From Acholoe squamosa (Eukaryota; Annelida; Polychaeta; Phyllodocida; Polynoidae): 64,000 bases of DNA. Under the pieces are notes generated by a model. The model searched no databases. It saw only the letters and a list, made by a program, of their open reading frames with translations, and had not been told where the DNA came from. The position numbers and the translations under genes are program-made. The stretch covers positions 60,181,774 to 60,245,773 of the forward strand of contig OX439046.1 of the NCBI GenBank assembly GCA_949317995.1, given 5' to 3'. Numbering within the stretch: the first letter of the stretch is position 1; each line of letters starts with the position of its first letter. This document shows, piece by piece, positions 1 through 12,900 of the stretch.

Positions 1-1635
1 AAACATGCCAACAGTTACCACACCAGTAGGCGCACAGTAGTATGTAGTGGGAGTCATGGAGAGAAGACCTGGTACCATGGTGGGTAGAAGATAGTGCTGG
101 TCTGCCTCACTGCCCCCCTCTCCTCTACCCCCTCCACCCGCCCACGCCGACCTCACACACCCACTCCACACACCCTATCTACATAAGGTTACCATGGTAA
201 CTGGCTGCTGGGCTGGGACCCTGTGGGAACTGCAGGCCAGATCAGTGTAGCACTCTTACTGCAGAGCCTGCTAGATGCCAAACTGGTCACCCAACCGTCA
301 GGAATCATAGAGTTTGATTATGGGGAAATTGTAATGGTTTCTATCAGTACTTGTAATGGTTTCTATCAGTTCTTGTGCCAAAGATGTAGCGTCAGACTCA
401 GAGCACCCGGAATGGTAGCATGATGGTGGTGACATATTTACATGGTCATCTGCTGCTGGGAGGGTCAGTACAATAAATCTGTACAAATCTACAGCCCTCA
501 CCCCTCTTCAGATATATATTATACCAGGATAGTATACACGACTGTGACTGGGGCTTTTCTGATTTGTAAAATACAATATATTGGACATGCTGCTGTTTGG
601 TAATATGGTAAAAGGAAAATGCCACTCCTGCACAGACTAATCAATAAATGCACATTTGGGTCAGGGCGCTGCGTCATAGTGTGTAATTATTATAACAGCT
701 GGGTGGAAACATAAAGTTAGTCGCTAGGTAAGAAATCAATGAATGACCCATATAAAAACAAACAAATAAAAAAGACAACACAACAAACCAAAACGACACA
801 TGTAACCTATTGTATAAATTCACATATAAGCCTCACCTCAGTATAAAATGCACCCTGAATTTGTGAATGAGTTAAAAGCTGTGAGCCGGGTCTGGAAATT
901 TTGAAGGTAGCACTAGTACTGAAGTATGCATGTGAACCTCAGCCTATATGCCACACCTTGAACTTTGGGATACCGTATAAGCTAAAGTCTGTCTGTGCTT
1001 TGGGCTATAATGTGTGTCTTATACACATGGTTTTACCATAACTGCAGTCTGCACACCATGCGTACACTACACCTGGTAGGCCTGAGTGAGGTGCGTGTCG
1101 TGAGTCAGGGATCTGAGTAACCGTCTCGAATGCTGCTTATTCCCCACTCTGACATTTCCACCGTGCTCCATCACCCAACACTGCAGTGAACGCTAATGCT
1201 AATAGCATATGGTTATGTTCATTTCACCGTTTTAGGGCTGCTTAGTGATTTAATGCTCAGTTCCCTTTGGTCTGCATGATGCATGTCAGAAGGCAGTGCT
1301 GGCCGGGAGTGCTGGTTAGTCGACTCTAAGGCTGCATTCATGCAACATGCCGACCCTTTGGAAAACAATCAAATAAACTTGAAACGAATACCTGGCGCAT
1401 AACGTGACCCTGTGGATGATTAAGACACACCATGAGGTGCCCTTGCCTTGTAATATTGTTTATCTAACTATCTGAGCCTCAGGAGTGCTTTTTTGCTCAT
1501 AACCCCCGTGCGTTATCCAGCCATAACGCACTCTGAGACCTTTTCGTCGTCTTCAAGAGGCTGCTGGTTTCAATCCGGACATGTTAATAAATTGAGGAAT
1601 ATACAAAGTCAACTCCTCCATACGTTTCCAGTTAA

Positions 1636-1716
1636 AACCGTTTAGGTTCAACGGGGAATCGATCCCCGGCCGCTGTGGCAGGAGGCGAGCTCGCTGTCCA
1701 CTATACCAAGCCGACC
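1636..1716 (-). repeat. tRNA-like sequence (SINE head or tRNA pseudogene)
   Basis: On the minus strand GGTATAGTGGAC resembles an A box, and CGGGGATCGATTCCCCG forms a perfect five-pair T-arm with a B-box core. The acceptor stem does not pair properly (GGTCGGC against TTGAACC), so it is not an intact tRNA. Confidence 0.45.
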
Positions 1717-1875
1717 GGTGGTAGAAATGAATCTATATCCAGCATTTGAAAATTTTTTCCCACATACCTGATGTTTGCAGACCTCGTTAGCATAGATTTC
1801 AATGGAGCCTGGTGGAGTTATTCACAGGAAAACATTGTTAGATATCCTATATGAACATGCCATGCCAAATTCCTC

Positions 1876-2095
1876 CATTTTCTTCGAAATAAATAAGAAT
1901 CCATTGATTTTCCACATCGATACGATTCGGGACCCACCCCGTCCGGCCATTCCTTGCTCGACGCGTGGCTGACCTAGTTTTTACATCCGGGCACCTCCCC
2001 GCTCTGTCAACAAGAAGCAATGGCCGTGTACCGGGCTGTGTGCGTTGGATCGTTATGGAAAATCAATGGATTCTTATTTATTTATAAGAAAATGG
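1876..2095. repeat. Inverted repeat with about 45-bp arms
   Basis: AAATAAATAAGAATCCATTG...TTTTCCA at 1888-1913 is mirrored by TGGAAAATCAATGGATTCTT...TTATTT at 2056-2083, spaced by about 130 bp. Confidence 0.75.
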
Positions 2096-2342
2096 ATACA
2101 AAATGTAGGCGAACACCAACTAGAGATCGTATATTTGGCGCTGCTAGAAGTATGGGACTTGACATGCTTGGATTATACCCGAAAAATGAGTGTAAAGGTG
2201 GAGCTATGTCGGACAGAGTGACAACATGGCCACGACGGCTTGGCAAACCGTGCGGATAGGATGCACTTACAAAATGTCTTCTCCTGGATTATTTCTTGGG
2301 TTATAAGGTAAGAAATTAATACAAAATGGAGAAATATGTTCG

Positions 2343-2476
2343 ATAAACGCTTTAATGCATGTTATGGGTACGCACTCGTGGGTTTATGGGTTAATAATCC
2401 ACTCGCCCTTCGGGCTCGTGGATTATTAACCCATAAACCCACTCGTGCGTACCCATAACATACATTAAACGCTTAA
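2343..2476. repeat. Near-perfect foldback (hairpin) element
   Basis: Arms of about 60 bp: GTTATGGGTACGCAC...GGGTTTATGGGTTAATAATCCAC and its complement flank a small CGCCCTTCGGGCTCG tip that is itself a hairpin. Confidence 0.9.
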
Positions 2477-3764
2477 TAAGACCCCCCAGCTATACGATTC
2501 ACTATAAGGTGCACAAATATGATGTAATGTTATAACATTGCTATATGGCTAGCAGCATCAAGAGACAGCCTCAGGCATAGGTCAGTCGTATCTGAAAGCT
2601 CCCCAGCTGGGAGGGTAATGCAGGCAGAGGCAGTGGGGCTCTAAACCTCTGGGTACGAGAGAATGAGAAAGAAATTTCCCAAAGTAACAATATCATTAAA
2701 AAGTTTACAGAAAATCTAAAACAAATCATATTTTTTTTTAAACTTAAGGAAATGTAGAAAATACCCAGCCTATTTAGTAATAGAAATTGCCTCTTTAAGA
2801 AAAATAGAGAGATTTGTAAACCAGGGGTCAGAAGTAGGAGGCCTCAATTGGACCCTTATCTTATCTCTTATCTCCGATCTTCTCAAAACTTCTCCCGACT
2901 GACCACTAACTGGCCTGCTACCAGTGTTGGTCTGTACAGGCTGCCCCAGCACTAAAATCAATACACGCTGTGTGCTGGTACACACAGCAAGCTGCAGACA
3001 TGGGATGTGGACCAGTGTGGATGTGTGGTCTGGTATTATGGTCGTAATAGGAAAGATTATTATGGACTAATGGCATTGTAGTATCACAGGCACTAGAACT
3101 CCTGCATGTTTTTGATTTTCAGACTCTCACAGGAAAGAAAAATTCTATGTCAACAAGGATTTAGAACATAAAGTCATACAATATACTACTTTACACTAAG
3201 TGAACATTTCTATATTGGCGGTAAATAATACCAAAGAAAAAGATGATAAGGAAACAAATGAAATTTCAAAGATAGTTCTTGTGATATCACTTACCTCTGT
3301 TAGCGGCCTCTCTTCAAAAATGACTAAATGTAGCAACCTTCCTTTGATATAGGATAACACTGTAAGAGATAGAAGTAGAAGAATATACTTTTTCCACAGC
3401 GTTAGGCTCAGGCTCGCTTGTCTGTTCACATGTTGACCACAGTCAGACCGTCCATCCTCATGACAGCCAGTGCTTTTAAAAAGAGACAAACTATTAAGCT
3501 TGCCATTTTGTGCGTGAAAATATGATGTGGTTAGATGGGCGTCTGATTGCAACATGAGGGCGAATATTTTGATGAAAGGAGAAGGGGGGTGGTGGTCTCA
3601 GAAGGAGGTTGATTGGCTGAGAGTGGGTGATGAGTAGGGAGGAGTTGATGGTTACAAGGTATGACCCTCCCAGACCCTGCTATGGTCATGGCTGGTCATG
3701 GCTAATGTCTATATAGTGTCGTCTGTGTATCATGTCCAGCCCTTTAATTGCTACATGATGACAG

Positions 3765-3903
3765 TGATGCCACTTTTCCTGGTTTACCAGGAATTCCTGG
3801 TTTTCATTCTAAGATTCCTGTATTAAATTATATTAGATTCCTGGGAAAAGGTGTCCAAAAGTCCAGTTTTCCTGGTCTTTGTCACCCAGTGAGTGGCATC
3901 TCT
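3765..3903. mobile_element. 140-bp MITE, copy 1
   Basis: GATGCCACTTTTCCTGG at the left and GAGTGGCATCTCT at the right are inverted. The core has ACCAGGAATTCCTGGT. Copies 2 and 3 are in introns 14 and 23. Confidence 0.75.
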
Positions 3904-4144
3904 GATGATGCCTCCAGGTCCATGATGCACCTATACAGCGGGTCTACTCAGTGACTGTGCATTTGTGCATCATGCCAACCCTTCAGGTGTGCATCAACCT
4001 TGCAGGGTCGGTAGGAGTTCCTCACCCCAGCTGTGGAAATGACGTTAATCATGCACTACCCGTCAGGATTACATTTATGCATCATAATGACCAAAGCCAA
4101 TGTTAAAAGTGAACTAAAGCAGGATGTGTCCTTAAAAGAGTTGA

Positions 4145-4391
4145 TACCGCAATCTCTCGTGTATAAGGCGCACCCCGCGTATATGGCGCACCCCCAACTC
4201 AGGGAGGTCTTTTTCACGTATAAGGCGCACCTCTACGGGCAGATTTTTGTTACTTTACCTAGTACTGTTCTATAGTAAAAATACCCCCCCCTATAAGGCG
4301 CACCCCAAACTCAAGGCAATGCCCCTCCCACGTATAAGACATAATTTTGTTTGGTGTATAAGATGCGCCTTATACGTGTGAGATTACGGTA
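4145..4391. mobile_element. TA-target MITE, 'CGTATAAGACGC' family copy
   Basis: Left end TACCGCAATCTCTCGTGTAT, right end ATACGTGTGAGATTACGGTA, with four internal TATAAGGCGCACC units. Confidence 0.7.
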
Positions 4392-5441
4392 CATTACATC
4401 CAGCACGAACAAAATAATCTTAGATAAGCTTGCATGGAGTAGAAAGGAGAAGCAATTCATGTAGTTTGTAAAGAAATTAAGTTGTTAAACCAATTAATTA
4501 CCTTGATAGGATGGACATGCTAACCCCAACCCCCATCTCTGACAGGTGACCCCATCCCCAGATGTTTCTGTTTGGTGACAGGGTGACAAATGATGTAGTA
4601 GGAGTTATAATTAGTCCCCACATCTGTCACTCGAAAGGTTAACTACCGATTGCCAATAGACTCTCTGTATAGAATAGGAAAAAAAAAAAACATGAAAAAA
4701 TGCCTAGAGAAATAGTTGAAACACTAGCATACTTTTAACACTTTAGAGGCAAGATGGTATCATCTATGGGTTACAAGAGGCTCGCAGTAAAGGAGTAGTA
4801 GGGTGTTATTACAAGGTGGTTGACAGAGGCCAGGTGGGGCATGTGGCAGGTGTAGTGTACACGATAAGGCTGACCAGAGTACGAACCCCGCCCTGCGTGT
4901 TGACCAGCCTCACCCCAACCTGTCTAACCTCGCCCCATGTACTATCCAGCCATGCGCTGCCCTGCTGTGTCTAGTGCCTACCATGAAGGGCCTGAGTTTT
5001 GTCAGGAACCCTGTGGAAGAGGGGCCCGCCATTTGGGGATATAGGGGAGGGGCAAGCATAAAACAGATGAATTACAGACCAAGAGAAAATCAACAGTGTC
5101 CTTCACATTGGCTTGATCTATTTGTGTGAAGCATCAGGAATGAATTCTATTTGAGTGTCATTTCAAAAGGAAAACAATTCCAAGTATCTATGCATATGAT
5201 TTCTGAAATAAAAATGCGTAGCCCTACCCTCCCAGTATAAAATGATGAGACATGGCGAAACTTCCAGACATAATCTGATGCCATGGCTTGAGGGCATTAG
5301 CCACTTGGTTACAGAGGGGAAAACACCTTTCAAGAGAAACCCGAATCTCAAACCACATGAATGTTACAATCAAAAACGTCTTATGACAGGCACATCTTAA
5401 AACTGTCATCACAAATCATCTCGAGGAATTTACTGCCAAGT

Positions 5442-5449
5442 TATAAAAG
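5442..5449 (+). promoter_or_regulatory. TATA box upstream of the long first exon
   Basis: TATAAAAG followed by GG lies 72 bases ahead of an ATG (5521) that opens a 462-codon frame. A start about 30 bases downstream would give a short leader of roughly 45-50 nt. A TCAGA initiator-like site is at 5478-5482. This suggests a dedicated promoter for the extended isoform. Chance TATA matches are common in AT-rich DNA. Confidence 0.5.
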
Positions 5450-5520
5450 GGCTTGGCTTCATTTTGAGGTGTTAAGATCAGAACTATTGATACTCAAACC
5501 TGAGTGAATAACGATCAGTG

Positions 5521-6906
5521 ATGGATGCAGAGAAGGCCGTAGATGCAATGGCAGCTGCCGAGAAGACTCAGGGCTCCAGACGTGACAGTTTTGCCAGCTC
5601 TACTGAAGGCGACATGTCCATGCTGGAGATGGGAGATCATGATATTAGCACTGGAGACCGTGACCTTGAAAGTGGTGAACACGACCTTGAGAGAGATGAT
5701 CATGCTCTTGGAGCTCAAACAGATGACCCTAACTTTGAACAAGGTGATCGTGGAGCTCGGAAAGGTGAACTTGAAGTGAAAGTAGACGAGTCTGACCTTG
5801 AGGCACGGGAAGTCGTTCTGACTTTGGATCAGCTGTTGGATGAAATGGACAAGGTCAGCGGGAGTCTGTCGGACAGTGGAACTGACAAAGCGGAGGAGGA
5901 GGAGGCTGAGAAACAAAGCAAGGCCAGCATCTCCAGTTCATTCTCCGATCTCCCTGGATCCAGTCGTGATGAGCTGCTTGTGTATGACCGCAAAGAGAGC
6001 CTAACAAGTTCGGCATCTAGTATTGACCAGCCCCCTGATCCTGATATTAAAAAGGGGAAAGAGGAATCTCCTACCCACCCTGAACCAGGCGATAGCCTTG
6101 AGACAGCCCAGGTTGAATCACCTGAAACTGCAAATAAACCAGACTTAAGACCTAGCGAAGATGAATCTAGTTATGTAGAAATGACTGCTTATGCAGACGG
6201 CGAAAAATCAGAATCTGAAATGATCATGGTTGAACATCCACCCATAGAAGTAAACGGCTTCCACACCCTCCCACAGATACTTGAAGAGGAGCCCACAGGC
6301 TCACAGGAAGATGTGAAAGTGACCACTGAGCGCTTCCCAGGGGTAGTTATGAGGCGCAAAGTGTTAGCTGAGACCAGTCAAGATAGTAGCACATCTAGTG
6401 TCGGGGATGACACCACCATAAACCGCTACAGTAACTCCAGTATTGAGACTGTCATAGTGCGCCCTCCCAGCTCCGACAATGGCAGCCAGAGTGGGGTTGC
6501 ACCATCACGTCCCGTTTCGGTTTACGACCCTTGGAAAATGGAACAGGCCTATTTCCCAGAGGATTCCAAAGAGAAAATCTCTGTTGATAATATCCTGAGA
6601 ATATGGAAGCGGCGCTCACGACTTTCAGAAGGCTCATGGTCGAGCCTTGATATGAATGATCTAAGTGATGGGGATGAATGTGATAGTAAGCGAGGATCCC
6701 GGAACAATATTCTCTGGCGGTCCTCGATTGCCGAAGCTGATATCATAGAGGAAATTGAAAAAGCCGAGACAGAGGAGCGGGAGAAGGTCACTGAACACCC
6801 GGCTGTTCGTGCCAGGAGGAGGATCGCTGATGTTAAAGTTGTGGCAAAATGGAAAGCCATCATGCGAAAGGGCAGAGGGGAGAATTATAAGATTGTGGAT
6901 GGAAAG
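5521..6906 (+). CDS. Candidate alternative first exon: 462-residue acidic N-terminal extension of alpha-spectrin
   Basis: An uninterrupted 462-codon frame starts at ATG 5521 (G at -3 and +4; in-frame TAA at 5509-5511 upstream). It ends at AAG|GTATAA, where the GT is followed at once by an in-frame stop. Joined to the acceptor at 7290-7291, the frame continues through ATC GCC into the canonical ATG 7298, adding 464 residues to alpha-spectrin (2881 in total). The peptide is rich in Asp, Glu and Ser and looks disordered. Four seven-residue repeats ([28 protein letters not shown]) lie at residues 38-65. Towards the end an acidic helix-like stretch is followed by a basic one ([20 protein letters not shown]). 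I recognise no domain. The donor is mediocre (no G at +5), so it could instead be a separate single-exon gene ending at 6912, with AATAAA at 7252. The long open frame makes coding very likely; the fusion is inferred. Confidence 0.7.
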
Positions 6907-9900
6907 GTATAATCGAACCTGAACATATATAGATTGATAGGAGAGGGGGACTGTGCAAACACATGCAAAGAGGGCAGGGCTTAGAGCATGTATAAGCCTG
7001 GTTTGGCAGCTGTGTCCACTGTATACAACTCAGAAAGAAATATGTGTCCAGGGAAATAATTTTGTGTCCCGGGCACTGGACACAGGGATTTCACAGGGAT
7101 TTGTCTGCATCTATGTACGTAGGCTTTCCCTTTAAAACTCACCGTGAAATATTTTAGCACAATTTCTGATGACGATACATCATTTAAATACCTTGTAGAC
7201 CTGTATTTGAATCAGAAACAAATTGCAGATTTGTTTCTAAAAATGTCTCTAAATAAAACTTGTCTAATAATTGGGTTCTTTGTTTCTGCAGATCGCCATG
7301 GAGGGGACGGAGGGGATCGTGCCCCCGCGTGAGATTCAGATTCTGGAAACTGCAGAGGACATCCAAGAACGTCGTGACCAAGTTCTCAACAGGTAAGGAG
7401 AATGTAGCCACCTGATACTGGATGCAGTAGCAGTGAGGTACTCACCATCGTTGTACTGGTGATATTAAATAGCCATGCTATGGGAGTGTATAGAACACTG
7501 CAAGAATGCAGCACTGGTGCAGGGGTAGACACGAACTTTTTCAGCCACTGGCCACCCGGGCCCATAGCTTTAGATTTCTATGGGCCTGGAGCTATAACTG
7601 CTGGACCAGAGCAACTACAATGTACTTTTTTAAGAGAAATTATAGGTATCAACCCCATCAATCCACACCAGAAATTATTCAGAATGGCCAGATTATTACC
7701 GATCTTATCTTTCCAATGATATATGACATGCCTATATTCAGATAAGTCAACTTTGATAGAGATCTTTGTCAAATCCTGCTGGCCATCCCGGGCCCATAGG
7801 AAGACAATTCTTGAGAAAGCTACGGGCCCATTGGCTCCCGGGCCAGCGTTAGTGTGTACATTACTCAGTAGAGCTTCATCATGAGGGCAAATATACACAG
7901 TGCATCAGTGAACTATCTAGCCCTTAGAAGTGATAGAGGGAAAAGAGTTTGAACAGGAATGTATACCTGGAAGGGAGAGGGAGTGTTAGGAGTATTTCTG
8001 ATGGAGGGAAGAGGCTTGTAGGGAGAACGGTATGGGTGGGAGCGGGCATTAGACACTTTGATAATGGAGGGTCACATGGCAGTTTCAGGATAAAATGTAA
8101 ATGATGATAAAGAAGTCCAATTTTGAAAACACTCAACTAAAATCAGAAACTAATCCATAACCCCACATTGCTCCTTACAGGTATGCTGCCTTCAAGGATG
8201 CTACACGCACACGGCGTGAGCGCCTGGAGGATGCCCGTAAATTCATGTACTTCAAGCGGGACGCCGATGAATTGGAGAGCTGGATCAACGAGAAACTACA
8301 GACAGCATCTGATGAAAGCTATAGGGACCCTACCAATCTACAGGTAAGGGGAAATTGTCTTTTTTTCAATAAAACCTATGAATGAAATATGTTATCAGAC
8401 AGTCATTATTGAAGAAAAAAAATAATGTAAATTTTGTAGAATGAATATTAATTGATGACGAAATCCTGGAAGTTAAAGGGATGAAACGATTATATGGACT
8501 GAAATATCGTTTATAATATATCATAACGGATTAAGTGAAGCATTGGTGAAATAATTGTGGAAATACATTACATAGCCAAATTGTTATCAGGAAGGTAAGA
8601 TTTGCACTAACTCAACTTGTCAAGCTGTACACAACACAATAGTTTTATATGACAATAAAAAAATGGATACATGAATCACGCTTACATTTTCCCCATAATA
8701 CGTAAAGTAAGTTTTGTTTTACAAGAACATTACCTTTGCTGTTACATTATCTCTGTCATATTAGAAAAAGAATATATATAACACTTTTAAAAGACACTTT
8801 ACAAATAATTGTGTGTACAGAAGAGGCTAAAGCTATATCCCCTGGAGGTACGTTGTAGACGAGCTAGAATAGAAAAAAAAATTAATTTGGTTTCATTTAC
8901 TTGATTCAAAAGAAATAGCTGAAACTGTTTAACAGTCAGGGTACCTAACCTCTCAGAATATCTCTGATATTCCATGAAAGTCATGTTCCACCAGTAGATT
9001 TAGGTGTCATACGATTTAAATGTAATGATCTATGTGCCAAATAACTAGCCAACAAGGATAAAACAAATAGTCCATGCTTTTGCTTTGTGTTAAATTGTGT
9101 TAAGATAGCCGCTCAACAAAAAATAGTTACTGCTTCATTACATCAAATACTATCTACAAACATAACATCTAAAAGCTACACAATATTTAGAATTTGGTTT
9201 ATCATATGTCATGAAATATATTTTTTTCCTTTGGTTCTTAAATGGCTTAGTACATTAATGTACTTTGCCTTTACAATTGAACAGATTAACCAAATCGTGC
9301 ACGCTATACAGATGTTCTCCAAGTTCAAATAAGCACTAACTAACATTTCTGCCAAAACAATCCATTACATTTCAAGTACATAAGCATACATACACTGGTA
9401 AATATTTCTCAAGTTTTGCCACTGAACCAATCAAAAGATATCAATTGAAGAATTCAGTGTTCTATTTCTACTATATTTGAACATTGTTAATACATGGGAT
9501 TTAATGTTATAACTTTAACATTTCTCCCATTAGGCAAAGATTCAGAAACACCAGGCCTTCGAGGCTGAAGTTGCCGCTCATGCACACTCCATCGTGGCCC
9601 TTGACAAGACCGGATACGAAATGATTGAGGCATACCACTACGCCTCTGACACCATCAAGGTAAGAAAATGCTGTCATCTTCTTTACTGATATACACCCTT
9701 TTGTCCTTGTGTGTAGCTGTCATGCCAGCCGGCTTACACAGTAAAGGAAATCCTGTAGAATTGAGAACTATGCTCGTAGTGGGTTATGCCTCCCCAAGAA
9801 AACCATAGGATGTTGAGTGAATATATTGACGCTGACTGGTATATTTTCTGTTTTTCCAGGAGCGCCTAGATGAGCTGCACAGACTATGGGAGTTGCTTCT

Positions 9901-12900
9901 CTCCCGCCTCCAGGATAAAGGACTGAAGCTACAGCAGGCTCTCAGGCTTGTTCAGTTTATCCGCAAGTGCAAGGAAGTCATGGTTTGGATCCAGGATAAG
10001 GTAAGGAATTCTTCATCGGCTGAATTTATAACCCCCTCATTTTGATGCACCGTTGCAGTGTTGGTTGATGAATAACATGTTAGCACTATATTGGTGCATC
10101 ATCCGCACCCGGTCTTGCTTGATATGTTTTAGCTCAGTTGAATCTGTCTTTCATACTTTCAAGTATGGAACAAAGTTAACAATGAAAATTCTATATTTCC
10201 AAATTTCTAATGACTTTCATCCTAAGATATTTGGTGACATGTATTTTTCCATTTGATTCTTTCAGGAAGCGTTTGTAACATCAGAAGAGTTTGGTCAGGA
10301 CCTCGAACATGTTGAGGTCCTGCAGAAGAAGTTTGATGAGTTCCAGAAGGATCTGGCCAACCATGAGGACCGGGTTCAGGAAGTGAACCAGCTCGCTGAA
10401 ACGCTGATGGAAGAACAACACCCGGAGGAAGACACTATCCGTGCACAGCAGTCTGTGAGTAAAGAGTTCCTGGAAATTTAGCCATTTACTATCTTCAATA
10501 CTTCATAATTGGTATGACATGAGACTGAGTTTCTACTAAATGATGAATTTAGATTGACCAAGCCTTGTAGCCCTAATTTCATTTTTAATGTCCATTTTTT
10601 CAGGAACTTAATGAAGCGTGGGAGCGCCTGAAGCAGCTTTCTCTCCGCCGTCAAGAGAAGCTTTTCGGAGCACATGAAATTCAGCACTTCAACAGGTCAG
10701 CTACAGTCTGTTTTCTTTGTGTTATTGAGGTTTTCTTGCCTTAATCTTATTGCCATGAATATGACCTTAGCTATGAAATGGCTTAAATTACACAATTATT
10801 TTATTTTATGTATGAAATTGGCAGGAAAATGTAACATAAGGAACCATTCATACTCAATCTGCTTTTGTGTGCTATAGTCTTATCAAAAACACTTTTTTTC
10901 CACAAGCATAACAAATTACTAGTTGGCTTAAACCATTGTTGCAGTATGAAAAATGTAAACCTGCCATCATCCTAATGTCATTCATTACGTCCATTTCCAT
11001 AGAGATGCTGATGAGACCATTGTGTGGATAGCAGAGAAGGACGTTGTGTTGTCAACCGACGACTACGGACGGGACCTGGCCAGCGTGCAGGCACTACAGC
11101 GTAAACACGATGGGGTGGAGAGGGACCTCGCCGCCCTGGAAGAAAAGGTGGGTGAAACTTCACTCATCTACAAATTCTCAAATAATTCATGATTGATAAT
11201 GTGTAGTGTATTGCTTGCACATTGGAGGAATTATTTAAGGTTGGGACAGGGGGGCAGAAAGCAAATATATTTTTCTCCAGGGCTGTTGGATATTAGAAGA
11301 GGTGCAATTTAGGAAAACCAAGTATTCTAAGTGTCACTAAAATGTGTCTGTTTTCCCTTTAGGTAACACAACTAGGTCAGGAGTCCCAGCGTTTGACCGA
11401 CACCCACCCGGAACAAGCCCCTGAGATCAACGCCAAATGTGACGAGATCGTCAAAAACTGGGAGAGCCTCAAGGGTAAGGCCGGGGAACGTAAAGTGCGT
11501 CTTGACGATGCCTACCACCTCCACCGATTCCTGTCCGACTTCAGGGATCTGGTCAGCTGGATCCACGACATGCGGGCCATCATCTCAGCTGACGACCTAG
11601 CAAAGGACGTCGCTGGGGCAGAGGCCTTGCTCGAACGCCATCAGGAGCACAAGGTAGGTTCATTTCTATCATTAAAATTTCTGTTAGTTAAATTTCTAAA
11701 AAGATTTCCTGATTTCTGAAAGTTTTGAATGACATGTATTTTCCTTATATGAGTGGTAAGGAGAGCTGTTTGGAAAAATAGAAGGCTTTTATATCAAGTA
11801 AAGGTATGGCTTCCTGATTTTTGCCCATGACTGACTTACATCCCTGATGACCTATTTCTTTTTATGTCAACAAGCAACATGTATCTCCAGTGCGTCCTTA
11901 TCCTTTGGGAATATATTGACGAGATATGTTACATGATAGTGTAATTGCTATATTTTCAGGGTGAGATTGACGCTAGGGAGGATAGTTTCCGTGCCACGGC
12001 TGAGGCGGGTCAGCGACTGATGGAGTCGGACCACTACGCCGTTGATGAAGTTAAAGAGAAGGTATTCCTTCATTCATATTATCTTTATTTAGTGTCATCA
12101 GAAATAACACTGCTCCCTTATTTGTCAAACAAAGCCAGTTTCGTTGAAGATGCAAAACGAGTATATACACCAGGGGTAGACATTAACACTGGCCCGGTGG
12201 CCAATGGCCAGTAGTTTTGAGCTTTGGCCAGTGATTTTTTTCAAAAACAACCTTCCTACTGGCCCGGGTGGCCAGTGGGTTTTCACACATCTTATACAGA
12301 AAAAAAAGCATCATAGCTATGAGTGGTTATTCATCAAGATTGTTAGTTGATACCCAGTGGGCACAGAATATTGCATCAACATTGACAACTGGTTGATATT
12401 GTGTTGATTGACCTGTCTTCAAAACCTTTTCAATCATTCCATTTCAGCTTTGTCAATTTCAACAACAGATGAACAGTTGACATATCAATGTTGAAAATAT
12501 TTTTCTCAATTCAATGTTGATTCAACATTGATTTGTCAACATTGAATCAACTATTCACTTTTAATGACGTTGACATGTCAATGTCAATCAGTGGTTGATA
12601 TGCAAACATTGTTGATGTGCCCAGTGGATATCTATCACAAATGGCTCAGGGGACCATAACTTTTCTGAAATCATTTGTGTCAGTAGAAAGTAAAGATAAA
12701 TTGTGTAGCTGAATATAGAACAGGTGCCTATATCGGGATTAAACTGGAATTGAATTAGAAATCCTGGACATTTTCTAATTGTTTTGTTCTTTTGACATAA
12801 CAAATCCCGGGCCAACAGCTTTATCTGCAGGCCAATAGATTTCTTAGGCTGTTGGCCCGGGTGGCCAGTGGCTAAAAAAGTCAGTGTCTACCCCTGATGC

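Larger units (their letters stand above)
1..5441. other. Upstream flanking DNA
   Basis: No convincing protein gene. It holds a tRNA-like sequence, an inverted repeat, a foldback element, two MITEs and dispersed fragments. A noncoding first exon for the canonical promoter may lie here or further upstream, but I cannot place it. The longest frame (3196-3555, minus) has no recognisable features. Confidence 0.7.

Noticed and set aside
2020..2259. 79-codon plus-strand frame
   Set aside because: Overlaps the inverted repeat at 1876-2095; looks like repeat sequence rather than a gene.
3196..3555. 119-codon minus-strand open frame upstream of the gene
   Set aside because: Low-complexity hydrophobic stretch, no recognised motif, no splice or promoter context; fits chance in AT-rich DNA.
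6549..6863. 104-codon minus-strand frame opposite the extension exon
   Set aside because: Shadow of the codon bias of the plus-strand 462-codon frame.
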